This document shows positions 62,046-64,000 of a DNA stretch of 64,000 nucleotides, piece after piece. The translations under genes and the position numbers were made by a program. Each line of letters begins with the position of its first letter. Position 1 is the stretch's first letter. This stretch comes from Norana najaformis (lineage: Eukaryota > Annelida > Clitellata > Crassiclitellata > Hormogastridae). The stretch covers positions 32,336,989 to 32,400,988 of the forward strand of contig OZ029915.1 in NCBI GenBank assembly GCA_964023275.1. The letters are read 5' to 3'. Below the pieces are notes generated by a model, which made no database searches, had not been told where the DNA came from, and saw only the letters and a program-made list of their open reading frames with translations.

Positions 62046-62237
62046 TCAAGACTTCGTGGGTGGCCTGTTTTCATAAGCAGACAGTGGAGTATCATTGGCT
62101 TGTTTAGCAATTCCTGGATAACTGTGCAACGGGAGGGGGTCGTGGTGGAAGTGGTCCCCGGTGAAGTCCACGGACGAGGTTTTTGCACTCTCATATAGGC
62201 CTATACTCGTTTGATTTATCACAAGGTAGTTTTCCAT
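62046..62237 (-). CDS. Uncharacterised short ORF
   Basis: 63 codons from ATG, with ordinary composition (SIGLYESAKTSSVDFTGDHF, PLPLHSYPGIAKQANDTPLS). I recognise no family. It could be an exon or chance. No splice signals stand out. Confidence 0.2.
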   Translation of the reverse strand: MENYLVINQTSIGLYESAKTSSVDFTGDHFHHDPLPLHSYPGIAKQANDTPLSAYENRPPTKS

Positions 62238-62405
62238 GCAGTGAACTGCATTGCACAGTTATACTATATGAAAGCGGTGGAAGAGGTGGATGAAATGTAG
62301 TTTTTGTGGAAAAATTGTTCTTCGGCGAGGGGGCATTGACAGGCTGCACCCGCTAATTATGCACAACAAACGAAAAGCAGTATAGTTACTTGTTTATCTG
62401 AATAT

Positions 62406-62600
62406 TTACTTAATGCCTTTTAGGAACCTCTCGAAGCCGTCCTTCTTAGCCAAGGTATAATTTCTGTTATAGTTCGACGAGAATGAATGATGCTCTAATA
62501 GCTGAATGACGTCTCCGTGCTCGTGTCTTGCAACCTGCAGAGCAGGGATGTAGTCTCCGTCACCACGTCTCCGGCTCAAGATGGTCTGGAAACGGTCTGG
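62406..62600 (-). CDS. Possible terminal exon with half an ankyrin-like repeat
   Basis: After a CGTTTCCAG acceptor-like site the minus strand reads GDGDYIPALQVARHEHGDVI then QLLEHHSFSSNYNRN, ending FERFLKGIK-stop. ALxVARxxHxDVxxLLxxH resembles the helices of an ankyrin repeat. Too short to assign, and no partner exon was found. Confidence 0.3.
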   Translation of the reverse strand, partial: PDRFQTILSRRRGDGDYIPALQVARHEHGDVIQLLEHHSFSSNYNRNYTLAKKDGFERFLKGIK

Positions 62601-62947
62601 AAACGTACCTAACGTCTCGTTTCGGTCTCGTCTCGGATATATGGGCATGATTCACATCATAATTCCTACGATTCCTCGCTCAGTCGATGGACATATGGCG
62701 TGTTAACAAATGCATTACTTACTTGCTTACTTGCTTGCTTAATTACTTACTTATTTACTTAGAACGTCTAGGGTCTCGGTCTCGCCTGCTGAGGTCTCGT
62801 GCATGGCCATGTCCCGAGACTCAATATTTGTACAAGCTGAAAAATTACAATTCTACCCAATTCTACCATGCGAAGAATATGTATAGCAGGAAATAAGTTT
62901 ACCAAGTACAATGCTATCATGAGGATAGTTAATTCCTCAACGCTTAT

Positions 62948-62975
62948 ATGCGGTCCGCTGTTGAGCGGACCGCAT
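62948..62975. repeat. Perfect 12-bp stem hairpin with GTTG loop
   Basis: ATGCGGTCCGCT, GTTG, AGCGGACCGCAT, then TTTTGTGTTTT. GC-rich in an AT-rich setting. Confidence 0.9.
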
Positions 62976-63314
62976 TTTGTGTTTTATTTTCAACACGTCA
63001 TAACAACTTCTGTTTCCGTAACAGCATTCTGCATAGGCATGCAGTAGCTATTTTCAGGTTTTTTCATAATTTTTCCAATGTTGAGTAAAGGCGCGTACCA
63101 TTGCGTCATCGGGTTGTTTACTAGTTTGAGCACGCTCCGATCCCACGTTGATCACGCGTTTGCGGTTGCTGGATGCACCTAACTATCACGCATCGAACAC
63201 GAGCTGGAGAGTTGGCATGACGTCGGCAGGTCGGTTTCCCGCACTTATGGCGTGAATTTTCTGTGACATAACGCCGATAAGTTATTTAGACCTAGATGTT
63301 GACTTGTTTCTTAT

Positions 63315-63412
63315 TGTTCGGCGTTCGTGCGCATTTTTAATAATGTACGCTTCTGATTGGTGGACGTTCGCGCGCATATTTGAAATACACGCTTCTGAGT
63401 GGTCGGCGTTCG
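63315..63412 (+). repeat. Three diverged tandem units of about 42 bp upstream of a TATA box
   Basis: GCGTTCGTGCGCAT, ACGTTCGCGCGCAT and GCGTTCGCGAGCAT recur at 42-43 bp spacing with TACGCTTCTGA/ACACGCTTCTGA between. The second carries ATTGG, an inverted CCAAT box. Confidence 0.75.
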
Positions 63413-63423
63413 CGAGCATTGTC

Positions 63424-63470
63424 TGACGTCATCGGTGACCGTTGACTTGGCGGGAAAGGGCCTATAAAAG
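63424..63470 (+). promoter_or_regulatory. Candidate core promoter: CRE, E2F-like site, TATA box
   Basis: TGACGTCA (63424-63431, a perfect CRE), TTGGCGGGAAA (63447-63457, E2F-like) and TATAAAAG (63463-63470) lie in promoter order on the plus strand. Transcription would start near 63495 and run out of the window. No long ORF follows within it. The nearest ATG frame (63522) stops after 18 codons. Confidence 0.5.
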
Positions 63471-64000
63471 CGGACGCAGATGCATTGTAAAGGGAGCACG
63501 CAAAAAGATTTTGTAGCAGTGATGCGTCATAAGTGCTCACGTTTGCTTCAAGAATTTCCGGACAAGAATGGACACTAGGCAGACTTAAACTCCCACAAAA
63601 TACTGACACAACCAAATCTTTCAACTATATTTTTAAAAATTTAAGTAGGCCTATACTTTAGTTATTTTAATTTATTTTCGGATTTCATTTTTTCTGGACA
63701 CCGTGCATAAAATTTATTTATATGCATATTGACATACGTGGGTGGCAATGACGTTACAATAACGTAACGGTAAAGCGATGCTTTATTCGAAGATAAATGC
63801 CTATGTGCCTTTCAACTTGACGCACAGATGCGATTTGTCATTTTCGCCTTTTATCTTGCGTGAATGTGTGCGACGAGTGTTTATGATGTGCAGGCCGAAG
63901 TAGGGAATCATGAGCCGTTTATAAGAAGTTTCAGCTGGAGATCAACTCTGTGAAAAGGCAAAAGAGATGCGTCGTTAAGTTTGCAAAGAAACAACACGTG

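Noticed and set aside
62948-62975. Rho-independent terminator
   Set aside because: The shape fits, but the context is animal genomic DNA with introns. Reported as an unexplained hairpin instead.

Overview
The window is animal nuclear DNA. It is AT-rich and intron-bearing, with GT..AG introns, abundant retrotransposon and SINE debris, and microsatellites. The gene families and repeat style suggest a non-vertebrate bilaterian, probably aquatic. I cannot name the phylum from the sequence. There are no operons, prokaryotic signals or CRISPR arrays.

Two protein-coding genes account for the coding content and lie tail to tail. The first (plus strand, 5984-32435) is a GLI/Cubitus interruptus zinc-finger transcription factor of the Hedgehog pathway. 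I rebuilt 19 coding exons by matching splice sites and reading phase. They join without a stop into 1,602 codons. In order they encode a short acidic N-terminus, a SUFU-binding SYGHLSA motif, five C2H2 fingers, a PKA-type RRxS cluster and a C-terminal activation tail.

The second (minus strand, 57481-38067) is a CLASP-family microtubule plus-end protein. I rebuilt 15 phase-compatible exons (1,154 codons, then a stop after five more). They encode a long serine-rich N-terminus with a TxIP motif, the third TOG domain and the C-terminal CLIP-interacting domain. TOG1 and TOG2 are not in the window, so this is either a short isoform from an internal first exon or a gene whose 5' part lies beyond what I can see.

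Layout: 1-5983 is upstream DNA with repeats and a decayed transposon-derived ORF. 5984-34530 is the GLI gene with its introns and 3' UTR. 34531-38066 is the convergent intergenic spacer, with a long perfect foldback and a MITE-like element. 38067-57481 is CLASP. 57482-64000 is mostly non-coding, with microsatellites, repeat copies, two doubtful minus-strand ORFs, a GC-rich hairpin and a promoter-like cluster (CRE, E2F-like site, TATA) near 63.4 kb that points rightward out of the window.

I found no undescribed biological system. The most unusual items are several large foldback repeats, an inverted degenerate copy of a CLASP exon beside the real one, a nearly homogeneous 39-bp tandem array in a GLI intron whose unit is self-complementary, a duplicated splice acceptor before the SUFU-motif exon, and lineage-specific changes in the normally invariant fingers 4-5 of GLI.
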